DNA of 64,000 nucleotides from Actinomadura latina NBRC 106108 (GCF_001552195.1 NZ_BCQS01000003.1:186001-250000), one strand, 5' to 3'; counted from the stretch's first letter, positions 33,094-42,910 are shown. Program-made: numbers and translations. The notes: a model not told the origin generated them from the letters alone.

Positions 33094-35061
33094 TCAGTCT
33101 TCGGACTTGGTGGCGGGCAGCTTCTCCGCGATCAGGTCCATGACCGTGCTGTCGGCCAGCGTCGTGATGTCACCGATGCTGCGGTTCTCGGCGACGTCCC
33201 GCAGCAGGCGGCGCATGATCTTGCCGGACCGGGTCTTCGGCAGCTCCGGAACCATCATGATCTGCCGGGGCTTGGCGATCGGGCCGAGCGCCTTGGAGAC
33301 GTGGTCGCGCAGCTCCTTGGCGAACTCCGGGCCCTCGACCTCCTCGCCGGCGCTGCCGCGCGGGATGACGAACGCGACGATGGCCTGCCCGGTCACCGGG
33401 TCGGTCGCGCCGACGACCGCCGACTCGGCGACCTTCGGGTGCGACACCAGCGCCGACTCCACCTCCGTCGTGGAGATGTTGTGCCCGGACACGAGCATGA
33501 CGTCGTCCACGCGGCCGAGCAGCCACATGTCGCCGTCCTCGTCCCTCTTCGCGCCGTCGCCCGCGAAGTACAGGCCCTCGAAGCGCGACCAGTACGTCTT
33601 GATGTACCGCTCGTCGTCGCCCCAGATCGTGCGGAGCATCGCCGGCCACGGCTCCCGGAGCACCATGAACCCGCCGCCGCCGTTCGGCACCGACCGGCCC
33701 TGGTCGTCCACGACGTCCGCGGCGATGCCCGGCAGCGGACGCATCGCCGCGCCCGGCTTGGTCTCCGTGACGCCCGGCAGCGGGCTGATCATGATGGCGC
33801 CGGTCTCCGTCTGCCACCACGTGTCGACCACCGGCGTCCGGTCGCCGCCGATGACCTTGCGGTACCAGATGTAGGCCTCCGGGTTGATCGGCTCGCCGAC
33901 CGACCCGAGGACGCGCAGGGACGACAGGTCGTACTGCGCGGGGATGTCGTCGCCCCACTTCATGAACGTGCGGATCGCCGTGGGCGCGGTGTAGAAGATG
34001 GACACCTTGTACTTCTGGATGATGTCCCACCAGCGTCCCCTGCTGGGCGTGTCAGGGGTGCCCTCGTAGATGACGCTGGTCGACCCGTTGGCGAGGGGCC
34101 CGTACACGATGTAGGAGTGCCCGGTCACCCAGCCGATGTCGGCCGAGCACCAGTAGACGTCCGTCTCGGGCTTCAAGTCGAACACGGACCAGTGGGTGTA
34201 GGCGCACTGGGTCAGGTAGCCGCCGGTCGTGTGCAGGATGCCCTTCGGCTTACCCGTCGTCCCGGACGTGTACAGGATGTAGAGCGGGTGCTCCGAGTCC
34301 ATGGGCTCGGCGGTGTGCTCCTCGCTCTGCCGGTCGACGACGTCGTGCCACCAGAGGTCGCGGTCGTGTTCGGCGACCTCCTCGCCGGTGCGGCGCACCA
34401 CGAGGACGTTCTCGATCGTCGGCGTCTGCGCGACGGCCTCGTCCACGATCCCCTTGAGGTCGGACGGCTTGCCGCGCCGGAAGCCGCCGTCCGCCGTGAT
34501 GACGAGTTTGGCCTGCGCGTCGTCGATCCGGGTCCGCAGGGCTTCCGCCGAGAAGCCGCCGAACACCACCGAGTGGGTCGCGCCGATGCGCGCGCACGCG
34601 AGCATCGAGATCGGCAGCTCCGGAATCATCGGCAGGTAGATCGCGACCCGGTCGCCCTTGCGTACGCCCAGTTCGAGCAGGGCGTTGGCGGCCTTGTTGA
34701 CCTCGCGCTGCAGGTCGGCGTAGGTGAGCGTACGGGTGTCGCCGGGCTCGCCCTCCCAGTGGAACGCGACCTTGGCTCCGCGTCCGGCCTCCACGTGCCG
34801 GTCGATGCAGTTGTAGGCGACGTTCAACTCGCCGCCCACGTACCACTTGGCGAAGGGCGGGTTGCTCCAGTCGAGGACCTCGTCCCACCGCTTGGTCCAG
34901 GTGAGCCTGTCCGCCTGCTCCGCCCAGAAGGCCAGGGTGTCCTCGGACGCCTGCTCGTAGACGTCGGCCTTGACGTTCGCGGAGGCGGCGAGATCGGCGG
35001 GCGGGGCGAAGCGGCGCGTCTCCTGCAGAAGGTTCGACAGTGTCTCTTGGCTCTGGCTCAA
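33094..35061 (-). CDS. acs: Acetyl-CoA synthetase (AMP-forming)
   Basis: It activates acetate to acetyl-CoA via acetyl-AMP. The 655-residue product has all adenylate-forming motifs: [14 protein letters not shown] (A3), [10 protein letters not shown] (A5), [17 protein letters not shown] (A7-A8) and [14 protein letters not shown] (A10), whose Lys is regulated by acetylation in this family. The TTG start at 35061 follows AAGGAG by six bases and gives the normal length; a longer frame upstream is unconserved. Candidate regulatory palindromes lie 60-150 bases upstream, one CRP-like. The enzyme is cytoplasmic. Confidence 0.95.
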   Translation of the reverse strand: MSQSQETLSNLLQETRRFAPPADLAASANVKADVYEQASEDTLAFWAEQADRLTWTKRWDEVLDWSNPPFAKWYVGGELNVAYNCIDRHVEAGRGAKVAFHWEGEPGDTRTLTYADLQREVNKAANALLELGVRKGDRVAIYLPMIPELPISMLACARIGATHSVVFGGFSAEALRTRIDDAQAKLVITADGGFRRGKPSDLKGIVDEAVAQTPTIENVLVVRRTGEEVAEHDRDLWWHDVVDRQSEEHTAEPMDSEHPLYILYTSGTTGKPKGILHTTGGYLTQCAYTHWSVFDLKPETDVYWCSADIGWVTGHSYIVYGPLANGSTSVIYEGTPDTPSRGRWWDIIQKYKVSIFYTAPTAIRTFMKWGDDIPAQYDLSSLRVLGSVGEPINPEAYIWYRKVIGGDRTPVVDTWWQTETGAIMISPLPGVTETKPGAAMRPLPGIAADVVDDQGRSVPNGGGGFMVLREPWPAMLRTIWGDDERYIKTYWSRFEGLYFAGDGAKRDEDGDMWLLGRVDDVMLVSGHNISTTEVESALVSHPKVAESAVVGATDPVTGQAIVAFVIPRGSAGEEVEGPEFAKELRDHVSKALGPIAKPRQIMMVPELPKTRSGKIMRRLLRDVAENRSIGDITTLADSTVMDLIAEKLPATKSED

Positions 35062-35120
35062 CGCGAACTCCTTGCTAGGTGATGCGGGGTCGCCCGGTAT
35101 CCCCACTTCACCAGGTAGGT

Positions 35121-35136
35121 CCTTGTCTCCACAAGG
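35121..35136. promoter_or_regulatory. Inverted repeat in the acs leader
   Basis: CCTTGT-CTCC-ACAAGG is a perfect 6-bp palindrome 60 bases upstream of the acs TTG. It may be an operator for an acs regulator or a small hairpin in the mRNA leader. Confidence 0.4.
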
Positions 35137-35190
35137 CCGGTTCCCTGATGTGGAAGACGAACTCGACCGGCCTCCACGAATCCGGATGGT

Positions 35191-35210
35191 GTTGTGATCC
35201 CCGACACAAC
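35191..35210. promoter_or_regulatory. CRP-like palindrome upstream of acs
   Basis: GTTGTG-N8-CACAAC is a perfect inverted repeat. It contains TGTGA-N6-ACACA, two positions off the TGTGA-N6-TCACA consensus in the second half. It is 130 bases upstream of acs. cAMP control of acs is known in other bacteria. Confidence 0.45.
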
Positions 35211-35344
35211 TGGCCTTCCCAGGTCCGCTATCCGGGAACCGTCTCCGTTCTACGCCTCCGCGGGGCGTTTCGCGAGTGCCACGTGCGTTCTGCGAGTACC
35301 GGGCTGCTTCGCGAGCGTCCGCGGGGACGGCATAGGGTCGGGCC

Positions 35345-36136
35345 GTGACCGATGCCCTTGCTGATGTAGCGGAACTGCCCGGCGTGGCCGGCGCCGTCGA
35401 CGACGCGCGTAAGGCCGTGGACCGGCTGCTCGGCCATCGCATCCTGCGGCGGCGCAGCGCCGAGGTGTCCACCGAGTCCGCGCTGCGCGGCGCCCGTGCC
35501 TCGGCCGTCCTGGAGGGCGCGCCGGTCACACTGGACGAGCTCCGCACCACCGACAGCCCGTCCGACCCCGTCGTGCAGGGCTCGCTGCGCGTGTCGGCGG
35601 AGCTGGGGACGCTGACGGAGACCTGGCGGCAGGCGCCGCGGCAGGCGCTCGCCCGGCTCCACGTCCTCGCCGCCGCGGACGCGGTCGACAGTGCCGATCT
35701 GGGACGTCCACGCTCAGCCGACACTGAGGTGAAGGACGTTCTTGGCCTTGGCGAGCCGCCTTCGCCGTCCGAGGTGGCGGCGCGCCTGGACGCGCTCAGC
35801 GGGATGCTGACCTCCCCGACCAAGGCGCCGGCGCTGGTCGTCGCGGCCATCGTGCACGGCGAGTTGCTGACGCTGCGTCCGTTCGGCCAGGGGGACGGGC
35901 TGGTCGCCCGTGCCGCTCAGCGCCTCACCCTCGTAGCGCGTGGGCTCGACCCCAAATCGCTGGTCGCACCTGAGGTCGGGCACCTGGAACTGGAGGACGA
36001 GTACGGCCCCGCCTTGCGGGACTACGCGTCCGGCACGCCCGAGGGCGTCGCGCGGTGGATCGTGCACTGCTCGTCGGCCGTGGCCGCAGCCGCACGGGAC
36101 TCGCAGGCGATCTGCGAAGCGTTCATGCGGGGCTGA
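35345..36136 (+). CDS. Fic-like protein with degenerate catalytic motif
   Basis: The 263-residue protein has a Fic_N-like start ([17 protein letters not shown]) and the Fic helical core ending [20 protein letters not shown]. The catalytic HPFx[DE]GNGR motif of AMP-transferases is replaced by [12 protein letters not shown]: the His is Arg, and Asn is Asp. AMP transfer by the usual route is therefore not expected. The remainder ([20 protein letters not shown]) keeps the fold. It may be a regulatory or pseudo-Fic protein. The ATG-proximal start is GTG 35345. It is divergent from acs and precedes the pentapeptide gene. Confidence 0.75.
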   Translation: MTDALADVAELPGVAGAVDDARKAVDRLLGHRILRRRSAEVSTESALRGARASAVLEGAPVTLDELRTTDSPSDPVVQGSLRVSAELGTLTETWRQAPRQALARLHVLAAADAVDSADLGRPRSADTEVKDVLGLGEPPSPSEVAARLDALSGMLTSPTKAPALVVAAIVHGELLTLRPFGQGDGLVARAAQRLTLVARGLDPKSLVAPEVGHLELEDEYGPALRDYASGTPEGVARWIVHCSSAVAAAARDSQAICEAFMRG

Positions 36137-36167
36137 TCCTGTCGGTAGATGCCGCCATGCTGGGCGT

Positions 36168-36785
36168 ATGGCCGAACGCATGCACGGACGTCCCGCGCCT
36201 CCCACCGAGACCACGATCTCGTCAGCGAACTGGGATTCGCGTGACCTGACTGGTGAGAACCACGAAAGCGTCCTGTTCGTGGACGTCGACATGACCGAGG
36301 CCGGCGGTGTCGGTGCCGTCTTCACCGACTGCACGTTCCGCGGGGTGCGTTTCAACGCGTCCACCCATACCGATGCCGCGTTCCTCAACTGCACGTTCGT
36401 CCGCTGCGGTTTCTTCGACGCCACCTTCTCGGGCTGCAAGCTCGTGGGGAGCATGTTCGACGGCTGTACGTACGACCTGTTGAAGGTGGAGGGCGGCGAC
36501 TGGTCGTTCACGGGCCTGCCGGGCGCCGACCTGCGCCGCGCGTCCTTCGCGGACGTGCGCATGCGCGAGGCCGACCTCACGGGCGCGCGCTGTGCGGGCG
36601 CGGAGATCCGCAGGGTCGACCTGTCGGGCGCCTCCCTGCACCAGGCGGACTTCTCCGGCTGTGATCTGCGCGGCAGCGAAATCTCCGCGATGGACCCGTT
36701 GGCCACCCAGCTGAAGCGCGCGGTGATCGACCCGTATCAGGCGGTCGTCCTGGCGACGGCCCTGGGACTGGAAGTCCGAGAGTAG
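36168..36785 (+). CDS. Pentapeptide repeat protein
   Basis: The 205-residue protein is built of A(D/N)LxX-type pentapeptides: FTDCTFRGVRFNAS, FLNCTFVRCGFFDATF, GADLRRASFADVRMREADLT and DLSGASLHQADFSGCDLRGS. They predict a right-handed quadrilateral beta-helix of about 150 residues, like MfpA or Qnr. MfpA-type proteins mimic DNA and protect gyrase from fluoroquinolones; that is possible but unproven here. The C-terminal IDPYQAVVLATALGLEV is the usual cap. ATG 36168 is 32 bases after the Fic-like stop, so the two are probably co-transcribed. Confidence 0.88.
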   Translation: MAERMHGRPAPPTETTISSANWDSRDLTGENHESVLFVDVDMTEAGGVGAVFTDCTFRGVRFNASTHTDAAFLNCTFVRCGFFDATFSGCKLVGSMFDGCTYDLLKVEGGDWSFTGLPGADLRRASFADVRMREADLTGARCAGAEIRRVDLSGASLHQADFSGCDLRGSEISAMDPLATQLKRAVIDPYQAVVLATALGLEVRE

Positions 36786-37687
36786 GAGTGACTGGACGTC
36801 CGCGAGTAGGAGTCCGGCGGCGCAAAGCGAACGGCGCCCCGCGCGGGGACGCCGCCGCCAGTCACGTCACACCGGGTTACCAAGCGTGCACCTCAAATCC
36901 GTCGGATCGGGTCAAGCCCGTCTCGACGCGCCTCCCGCGGCTGGTCGCGCGTGGGTGCCCGGCTGCCGTGCTCGGACACGTGGTCCGTAGCATCTGTCTA
37001 CGCCTCATCTGCCCAGTTGACAAGCCCTTGTTCGGAAAGGCCGGCGCGCTGTCGCGGACGGCGCCGGAGGGGGCATCGGAGGCCGGTGAGGCAGGCGGGG
37101 GATATTCCGGGCTATCCGTAACTCCCGTCAGGGTCCCAAAATTGATCACTCAGCGTGATCGTTTTCATTTGGCGGCCGATCAGTCACGCGGCCGGAAGAA
37201 TCTTTAGTTCTGCTGTACGCTCCCACTTCCGTCCTCGTACGTGGGGGCGGGACGCCCTGCCGTGGAGGGGATGGCGCCGTGTGGTGCGCATCGTCGCGGC
37301 CAGATGAGAAAAATCGTCATCCGGCGGACGAGTTTGCGTCTCGACGGAACTCTCGGCGATCGGGCAGCATATGTTGTATCCGCCTAGACTGGGTCAGTGA
37401 GTTTGTCTCTCCCATAGGGCGGACTTGCGCACGGCTCAGACTGAACTCCCACTGAGACTTTCCTGGAAACGGACCGGCTCTACCCCCCCGGAGCCGGACC
37501 GTAAGGCGACCCTCGCTCTCCCCCCCCCGGCGGGGGTCGCCCAGTCGTCGAGCGGGCGGTGGCGCTCTCGCGTCACCGCCCGCTCCGGCTTCTGCACCGG
37601 CGAAGTTATCCACAGTTCGCCGAATCTCGTCGCCCGCTCCGCACCGCCCCGCAAGGTGGATGTCTCCGAACGTCGAAGGAGCATCCG
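36786..37687 (+). other. 900-bp gene-free interval before the Tad locus
   Basis: No open frame here has a convincing start or domain. The interval holds a perfect inverted repeat GATCAC-N5-GTGATC at 37144-37160, an AT-richer stretch at 37140-37220, and an unusual run of C (CTCCCCCCCCGG) near 37520. It probably contains the promoters for the ssd-tad operon. Confidence 0.5.
37144..37160. promoter_or_regulatory. Inverted repeat GATCAC-N5-GTGATC
   Basis: A perfect 6-bp palindrome in the long intergenic region upstream of the ssd-tad cluster, in locally AT-richer DNA. It is a candidate operator; the regulator is unknown. Confidence 0.4.
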
Positions 37688-38761
37688 ATGAACCTCGCGG
37701 CACTGATCGTCACTGGTGACCCCGCCCTCGCCGACGGCCTGCTCCGGCTCGCCGCCGCAGCCGACGCCCACGCCGAGGTCGCCTACGGGGCCGACGAGGC
37801 CCGGCCCGCCTGGACGTGGCCGGCCCTGATCCTCGTGGGCGCCGACATGGCCGCCGACGTGGCGTCCGCCGGCCTGCAGCGCCGTCCCGGCGTCGTCCTC
37901 GTCACCGACTCCGCGACCTCCGAGGCGTACCGACTCGCGGTCGAGGCAGGCGCGCAGGACGTCGCCGCGCTGCCCGACCACGAGGACTGGCTGATCAACG
38001 CCTTCGCGGCGGCCTGCGAACCCGAGGGCGGCTGGGCCACCACGCTCTGCGTCGTCGGCGCCCGGGGCGGCGCCGGCGCCAGCGTCCTCGCCACCGCGCT
38101 CGGCCTGGCCGCCGCGGGCCAGGGCCTGCGCACGCTCCTCCTGGACGCCGACCCGTTCGGCGGTGGCATCGACCTCATGCTCGGCCTTGAGGAACACGAG
38201 GGCGTCCGCTGGCACGACCTCGCCGAACGCCGCGGCCGCCTGAACACCGCGACACTCCGCGAAACGCTGCCCCGCTCGGGCGACCTGTCCGTCCTCTCCT
38301 GGCGGCGCGGCGAACCCGTCCCCGTCTCCGACGAGGCCGTCCGCGCCCTCCTCGACGCCGCCGCCCGCGGCTTCGACCTGGTCATCGCGGACGTCCCCCG
38401 CTACCCGGGCGACGTCGGCCGCGCCGCGCTGCGCTCGGCCGACGTCACCTTCCTGCTCGTCCCCGCCGAGGTCCGCGCCACCGTCGCCGCCGACGGCCTG
38501 GCCGCCGCCCTCCGCCGCGACACCGCCGACCTCCGCCTCGTCGTCCAGGGCCCGGCGCCCGGCGGCCTCACCCCGGACGCGGTCGCCCAGGCCCTGGACC
38601 TCCCGTCCGCCGGCGCCTTCGACCGCGACCGCCGACTCCCCACCGCCACCGACGAGGGCGACCTCGAACGGGCCTGCCGCCGCGGCCCCCTCACCGACTT
38701 CTGCGCCAAGACCCTGGCCGACCTGGCCCTCCAGCCCTACGCCTACCGAGAAGCAGCATGA
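37688..38761 (+). CDS. ssd: Septum-site-determining protein Ssd / CpaE-like ATPase relative
   Basis: The 357-residue protein pairs a divergent receiver-like N-terminus (residues 1-110) with a MinD/ParA-like domain. Its Walker A is GARGGAGAS (124-132) and lacks the catalytic Lys, as in CpaE/TadZ and mycobacterial Ssd (Rv3660c). LLLDADPFGGGIDLMLG is the switch region and VIADVPRYPG the Walker B. Such proteins place the Tad pilus or affect septum formation. GAAGGAG lies seven bases upstream of the ATG. It is translationally coupled to tadA (ATGA overlap). Confidence 0.88.
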   Translation: MNLAALIVTGDPALADGLLRLAAAADAHAEVAYGADEARPAWTWPALILVGADMAADVASAGLQRRPGVVLVTDSATSEAYRLAVEAGAQDVAALPDHEDWLINAFAAACEPEGGWATTLCVVGARGGAGASVLATALGLAAAGQGLRTLLLDADPFGGGIDLMLGLEEHEGVRWHDLAERRGRLNTATLRETLPRSGDLSVLSWRRGEPVPVSDEAVRALLDAAARGFDLVIADVPRYPGDVGRAALRSADVTFLLVPAEVRATVAADGLAAALRRDTADLRLVVQGPAPGGLTPDAVAQALDLPSAGAFDRDRRLPTATDEGDLERACRRGPLTDFCAKTLADLALQPYAYREAA

Positions 38762-40002
38762 CCCCCGCACGCAACGGGGCGCGGCGGGACGGTACGGGGA
38801 CGGGGACGGCGCCGGGTCGCCGAGCGGAGTTGTCGGCCAGGGAGGACGGTATGACGAGGTTGTCCGACGCGGTGCGGGATCGGCTGGCCGGCACCGGCGG
38901 GGACGCGACGACCGGCCGGGTCGCGGCGGCGCTGCGCGCGGAGGAGCGGCTGCTCGGCGACCGCGAGGTCCTGGCGCTGGCGGACGAGTTGTGCGCGGAG
39001 TTCGTCGGTGCCGGGCCGCTGGAGCCGCTGCTACGTTCGCCCGATGTCACCGACGTTTTGGTGAACGGCCCGGACGAGGTCTGGGCCGACACGGGTTCCG
39101 GCCTCGTCCGCACCACGGTGCGTTTCACCGACGAGGCGACGCTGCGCCGCCTGGCCCAGCGCCTCACCGCCGCCGCGGGACGGAGGCTCGACGATGCGGC
39201 CCCGTACGCCGACGCCCGGCTGCCGGGCGGTGTCCGGCTCCACGCCGTCCTCCCGCCGGTGGCCGCGGGCGGCACCTGCCTGTCCCTCCGGCTGCCCCGG
39301 CGCCGCGCCTTCACCCTGGACGAACTGGTCACGGCCCGGACCGTCCCGCCCGAGGGCGCCGATCTGCTCGCCGCGCTCATCGAGTCCCGCGCGGCCTTCC
39401 TGATCACCGGCGGCACCGGAACGGGCAAGACCACACTCCTGAGCGGCCTGCTGTCACTGGCGGACCCGACCGAACGGCTGCTCCTCGTCGAGGACTCCGC
39501 CGAACTGAAACCGGACCATCCGCACGTGGTGCGGCTGGAGGCCCGTCCTCCCAACATGGAGGGCGCCGGAGGCGTGACCCTGAACGACCTCGTCCGCCAG
39601 GCACTCCGCATGCGCCCCGACCGCCTCGTCGTCGGCGAAGTCAGGGGAGCGGAGGTAGTGGTCCTCCTGCAGGCGTTGAACACCGGCCACGAAGGCGGCT
39701 GCGGCACGCTCCACGCCAACACCGCCGCGGACGTCCCGGCCCGGCTCGAAGCGCTGGCCTGCGCGGCCGGCCTGAGCCGGGAGGCCGTCCACAGCCAGTT
39801 GGCCGCCGCGCTGGACATCGTCGTCCACCTCGTCCGCGACCCGGGCGGAGGCCGCCGCCGCGTCGCGGAGATCTGCCTCCTGCGCCGGGCGCCGGACGGT
39901 CTGGTCGGCGTCGTCCCCGCCGTCTCGTTCACCCCGGCCGGCGAGGTCGTGCCCGCTCGCGGCGCCGAGGCCCTGCGCGCACGCCTGCGAGGAGACCGAT
40001 GA
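38758..40002 (+). CDS. tadA: Tad secretion ATPase TadA/CpaF
   Basis: The 414-residue type II/IV secretion ATPase energises Flp pilus assembly. It has ITGGTGTGKTTLLSG (Walker A), LLLVEDSAELKPDHPHVV (Asp box), MRPDRLVVGEVRGAE (Walker B) and the His box GCGTLHANTAAD. The first 30 residues are low-complexity and basic; the coupled ATG at 38758 is most likely the start, while an internal ATG at 38851 would remove them. It is the core of the ssd-tadA-tadB-tadC-pilin cluster, as in Rv3660c-Rv3654c. Confidence 0.93.
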   Translation: MTPARNGARRDGTGTGTAPGRRAELSAREDGMTRLSDAVRDRLAGTGGDATTGRVAAALRAEERLLGDREVLALADELCAEFVGAGPLEPLLRSPDVTDVLVNGPDEVWADTGSGLVRTTVRFTDEATLRRLAQRLTAAAGRRLDDAAPYADARLPGGVRLHAVLPPVAAGGTCLSLRLPRRRAFTLDELVTARTVPPEGADLLAALIESRAAFLITGGTGTGKTTLLSGLLSLADPTERLLLVEDSAELKPDHPHVVRLEARPPNMEGAGGVTLNDLVRQALRMRPDRLVVGEVRGAEVVVLLQALNTGHEGGCGTLHANTAADVPARLEALACAAGLSREAVHSQLAAALDIVVHLVRDPGGGRRRVAEICLLRRAPDGLVGVVPAVSFTPAGEVVPARGAEALRARLRGDR

Positions 40003-40694
40003 TCACCGCCCTGGCAGCCCTCTGCTCGGCCACCGCCGTCTGGCTCCTCCTGAGCCCCGGTCCCGCCCTCCACCGTCTGGACCGCCTCGTGACTCCTCCT
40101 CCAGACGACCCACTACGCGTTCTGAAAGCCACGACCGAAGCGCTACGCGAGCGCAGAACCCGGCAGCACCGCTGGCGGACGTCCGTCATCGAGCTTTGCG
40201 ACGCCATGGCGGCCGAACTGTCCGCCGGCCGAACCCCCGACGAGGCGTTCACAGCGGCCGCCGCCGTCCTGGACCCGCATGTCTCCCGGGAACTCCTCCG
40301 CATCCCGCGCCCGCCGCCCGACCACCTGGACGAGCTGGCGGCCAGGCCGGGCGCCGAGGGGCTGCGCCTGCTGGCGGCCTGCTGGCGCATCGGCGCGGAA
40401 CGCGGCGGCACTCTCGCCACCGTCCTGGACGGCCTGGCGGCCGCCCTCCGCGATGAAGAGGCCCAGCGTCAGGACGTGTCCGTCCAGCTCTCCGGCCCTC
40501 GCGCCACGGCCCGCCTGCTCGGCGCCCTCCCCCTCCTCGGCCTGGCCATGGCCGCGGCCCTGGGCGCCCACCCCGTCCCCTTCCTCTGCGGCACCCTCCC
40601 CGGCCTGGCGTGCCTGATCACAGGCACGACTCTCGACCTCCTCGGCCTCCACTGGACCCGCCACCTGGCCAGATCCGCCGAATCCATCCACTGA
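39999..40694 (+). CDS. tadB: Tad inner-membrane platform protein TadB
   Basis: The 231-residue protein has T2SF/GspF-like features: a first membrane helix (MITALAALCSATAVWLLLSP), a cytoplasmic part with CDAMAAELSAGRTPDEAF and CWRIGAERGGTLATVLDGLA, and two C-terminal membrane helices (LLGALPLLGLAMAAALGAHP, LCGTLPGLACLITGT). It is shorter than canonical TadB. ATG overlaps the tadA stop (ATGA). With TadC it forms the pilus assembly platform. Confidence 0.86.
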   Translation: MITALAALCSATAVWLLLSPGPALHRLDRLVTPPPDDPLRVLKATTEALRERRTRQHRWRTSVIELCDAMAAELSAGRTPDEAFTAAAAVLDPHVSRELLRIPRPPPDHLDELAARPGAEGLRLLAACWRIGAERGGTLATVLDGLAAALRDEEAQRQDVSVQLSGPRATARLLGALPLLGLAMAAALGAHPVPFLCGTLPGLACLITGTTLDLLGLHWTRHLARSAESIH

Positions 40695-40758
40695 CCGCCG
40701 CACGGAACACCCAGACGATCCGCACCCGACCCCGGCTAATACAGGAGACAGGTGAGCG

Positions 40759-41580
40759 ATGACGGCATTCGCGGCTGTGCTTTGTGCGGCAGCGGCGGCG
40801 TTTCTGCTGCCTCGCGGGACGGACGTCGCTGTGAAGAGGTTGGCGGAACAGTTCGGAGGGGCCCCGCTGAGACAGGTGGCCCCGGGTGGCAGGGCCCTGG
40901 TGCGCCAAGGTCGGTCGGCTTACGCCGGGTCGGCAGGCGGCGCGAAGGAGGGCGGTCGGCGGGCGGAGCGCCGGAAAGAGGTCCTTCTCCGACGTGCGGC
41001 CGCGGGCGCGACCGGGGTGTTGTGCCTGGTGACCCTGGGCGGTCTGACAGGCGGCGTGGTGGGGATTCTCGCTGCGGTGGCCGTCTGGTTCTCGTTCGGC
41101 CGCGTCGGGAGCGCGGAGCGGCGGCGCAGGCGGGGGCGCCTCATCGCGGACCTTCCCGTCGCGGTGGATCTCCTCGCCGCGTGCCTACGCGGCGGTGCTC
41201 CGTGGCACGACGCCGTCGCCGCTGTCGCGGAGGCGGTGGGAGGGCCGCTCGGGGACGAACTCCGGGCCGTTTCCGTCCAGATCCGGCTCGGCGCCGACCC
41301 GGCGGAAGCCTGGCTGGCACTCACGAGTGAGCCGATGCTCGCGCCGCTCGCGCGGACCGCTGTCCGCGCGGAGTCGACGGGCGCGGCCCTGGCGCCGTCC
41401 CTCAGCCGTCTCGCCCGCGACCAACGCCGTGTGGCCCGGACGGCGGCCGCTGCCAGGGCCCGCGCGGCGGGCATCCGAGCGCTGGCCCCGCTCGGGCTGT
41501 GCTTCCTGCCCGCCTTCGTCCTCCTCGGCGTCGTCCCGGCCATCGCGGGCATCGCCGCCACGATCCTCCTGCCCTGGTGA
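40759..41580 (+). CDS. tadC: Tad inner-membrane platform protein TadC
   Basis: The 273-residue protein has the GspF domain pattern DLPVAVDLLAACLRGGAPWH, VRAESTGAALAPSLSRLA and a final membrane hairpin (LGLCFLPAFVLLGVVPAIAG). An Arg-rich linker (GGRRAERRKEVLLRRAA) precedes the middle membrane helices (VLCLVTLGGLTGGVVGILAA). Spacing of 64 bases from tadB, with TACAGGAGACAGG as part of a good ribosome-binding site, suggests the same operon. Confidence 0.87.
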   Translation: MTAFAAVLCAAAAAFLLPRGTDVAVKRLAEQFGGAPLRQVAPGGRALVRQGRSAYAGSAGGAKEGGRRAERRKEVLLRRAAAGATGVLCLVTLGGLTGGVVGILAAVAVWFSFGRVGSAERRRRRGRLIADLPVAVDLLAACLRGGAPWHDAVAAVAEAVGGPLGDELRAVSVQIRLGADPAEAWLALTSEPMLAPLARTAVRAESTGAALAPSLSRLARDQRRVARTAAAARARAAGIRALAPLGLCFLPAFVLLGVVPAIAGIAATILLPW

Positions 41581-41668
41581 GAAGGGGTTTTCCACAGAAC
41601 TGCGTTCGGGTGCCGCGCGGAGCCTCCGCACTGCAGCCTTGAAGAGAACCACGAGCGAAAGGAACCCC

Positions 41669-41863
41669 ATGCGGGCGATGAAGATGGTGGTGCGGCGATG
41701 GTCCAGTCTGTGCGGGGATCGAGGGATGTCCACCGCGGAGTACGCGGTCGGCACCATCGCCGCGGCGGCTTTCGCCGGCCTGCTGTTCAAGATCGTGACG
41801 AGCTCGCAGGTGAAGTCCCTGCTCCTACAGATCATCGAGAAGGCCCTCAATCTCGCGGGCTGA
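41669..41863 (+). CDS. Flp-like pilin of the DUF4244 family
   Basis: The 64-residue protein has a short basic leader (MRAMKMVVRRWSSLCGDRG), then MSTAEYAVGTIAAAAFAGLL, a typical Flp/type IV pilin cleavage context (G before M, Glu at +5) and hydrophobic stem. It ends with a short helix (QVKSLLLQIIEKALNLAG). It should be processed by a prepilin peptidase and form the thin Tad pilus. The peptidase gene is not in the window. Confidence 0.88.
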   Translation: MRAMKMVVRRWSSLCGDRGMSTAEYAVGTIAAAAFAGLLFKIVTSSQVKSLLLQIIEKALNLAG

Positions 41864-41874
41864 GGGATCGCGGG

Positions 41875-42237
41875 ATGGCCACGGCGGAGATCGCCGTGGC
41901 ACTCCCCGCCCTCGTGCTGATCACCGCCGTCGCGCTGTGGGGCCTGTCAGCCGCGTCCGTCCAGCTCACCTGCACGGACGCCGCCCGGACCGGCGCTCGC
42001 GCGGCCGCGCGCGGCGAGTCCCTCACCGCGGTCCGCGAGCTTGTGGTGAGAGCGGTTCCGAAAGGCGCGACGGTGCAGGTCCGGCGCGACGAGACCACCG
42101 TGCGCGTGGACGTCTCCGCCCCCGTCGCGCCTCCTGCGGCGGTCGGCCTTCCGCCCTTGACCGTCCAAGCCCACGTGGCCGCCGAAGCAGAACCCGGCGT
42201 ACGCGCCGACCTTGGGAACCGGCCCGACCAGGAGTGA
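41875..42237 (+). CDS. TadE-like pseudopilin
   Basis: The 120-residue protein starts MATAEIAVALPALVLITAVA, a pilin-like N-terminus with E5 after the cleavable Met-less leader, as in TadE. The rest is a small periplasmic domain (CTDAARTGARAAARGES, then VSAPVAPPAAVGLPPLTV). It follows the pilin gene by 11 bases. TadE/TadF pseudopilins support Flp assembly; direct evidence here is only the N-terminal signature and position. Confidence 0.85.
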   Translation: MATAEIAVALPALVLITAVALWGLSAASVQLTCTDAARTGARAAARGESLTAVRELVVRAVPKGATVQVRRDETTVRVDVSAPVAPPAAVGLPPLTVQAHVAAEAEPGVRADLGNRPDQE

Positions 42238-42390
42238 GCCCGACCAGGAGTGAGAGTGAGGAGGTGAAAGTCCAGTCTGTTCGGTACAGCTCAGCCTGTA
42301 CGCACGCCGCCCAGGGCACCGCCCACGCGACGGCGCTGGCCGAGTTGCCCATCGCTGGTTCGCGGGCTGGAGCCGGTCGCAGCCTGTCGG

Positions 42391-42813
42391 ATGAATGGAG
42401 AGGAGGGCGTGGTGCCTGGATGGTCACGATGGGCGGCAAGGACGTCGTCGGGCGGGACGGATCGGGGGTCGGGGACGGTCTGGGTGGTGGCGTTCGCGGC
42501 CGTCGTGTGGGTGACCGGGGTGGCGGCGATCGCGGTGGGCGGGGTACGGGCCGCGCGCCACCGGGGCGACGCGGCGGCTGACATGGCGGCGTTGGCTGCG
42601 GCGGCGCGGGTCGCGGGAGGCGGTGCGTCCGCGTGCCTTCGGGCCGGGGACATCGCGGCCGAGTCCGGGGCCCGGCTGTCGCGGTGCCGGGTGAGCGGAG
42701 AGGTCGTCGACGTCTCGGTCACCGTCCGCCTGAAGGTGCCGCTGGGCATCGGACACCTGCAAGTCGTTTCTCGGGCCAGGGCTGGCCCTGTGGGACGAGA
42801 CGGCGTACCCTGA
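42391..42813 (+). CDS. TadG/TadE-like secretion-neighbourhood protein (Rv3654c-like)
   Basis: The 140-residue product has a short basic N-terminus (TSSGGTDRGSGTVWVVAFAA), a single membrane helix and a C-terminal periplasmic domain with two cysteines (ASACLRAGDIA, RLSRCRVSG). RGDAAADMAALAAAARVAGG is the hallmark of the helicase/secretion-neighbourhood TadE-like group. It closes the Tad cluster. An alternative reading frame overlapping the start is a shadow. Confidence 0.78.
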   Translation: MNGEEGVVPGWSRWAARTSSGGTDRGSGTVWVVAFAAVVWVTGVAAIAVGGVRAARHRGDAAADMAALAAAARVAGGGASACLRAGDIAAESGARLSRCRVSGEVVDVSVTVRLKVPLGIGHLQVVSRARAGPVGRDGVP

Positions 42814-42910
42814 CGCGACACGACTCGTTGCACTGAATGTCAATAGGTGGGAGGAGTCGCGGACGATGCCAAGGCACTTCTCATTGTCATCGTCCTGTGA
42901 CTTCTGCTAC

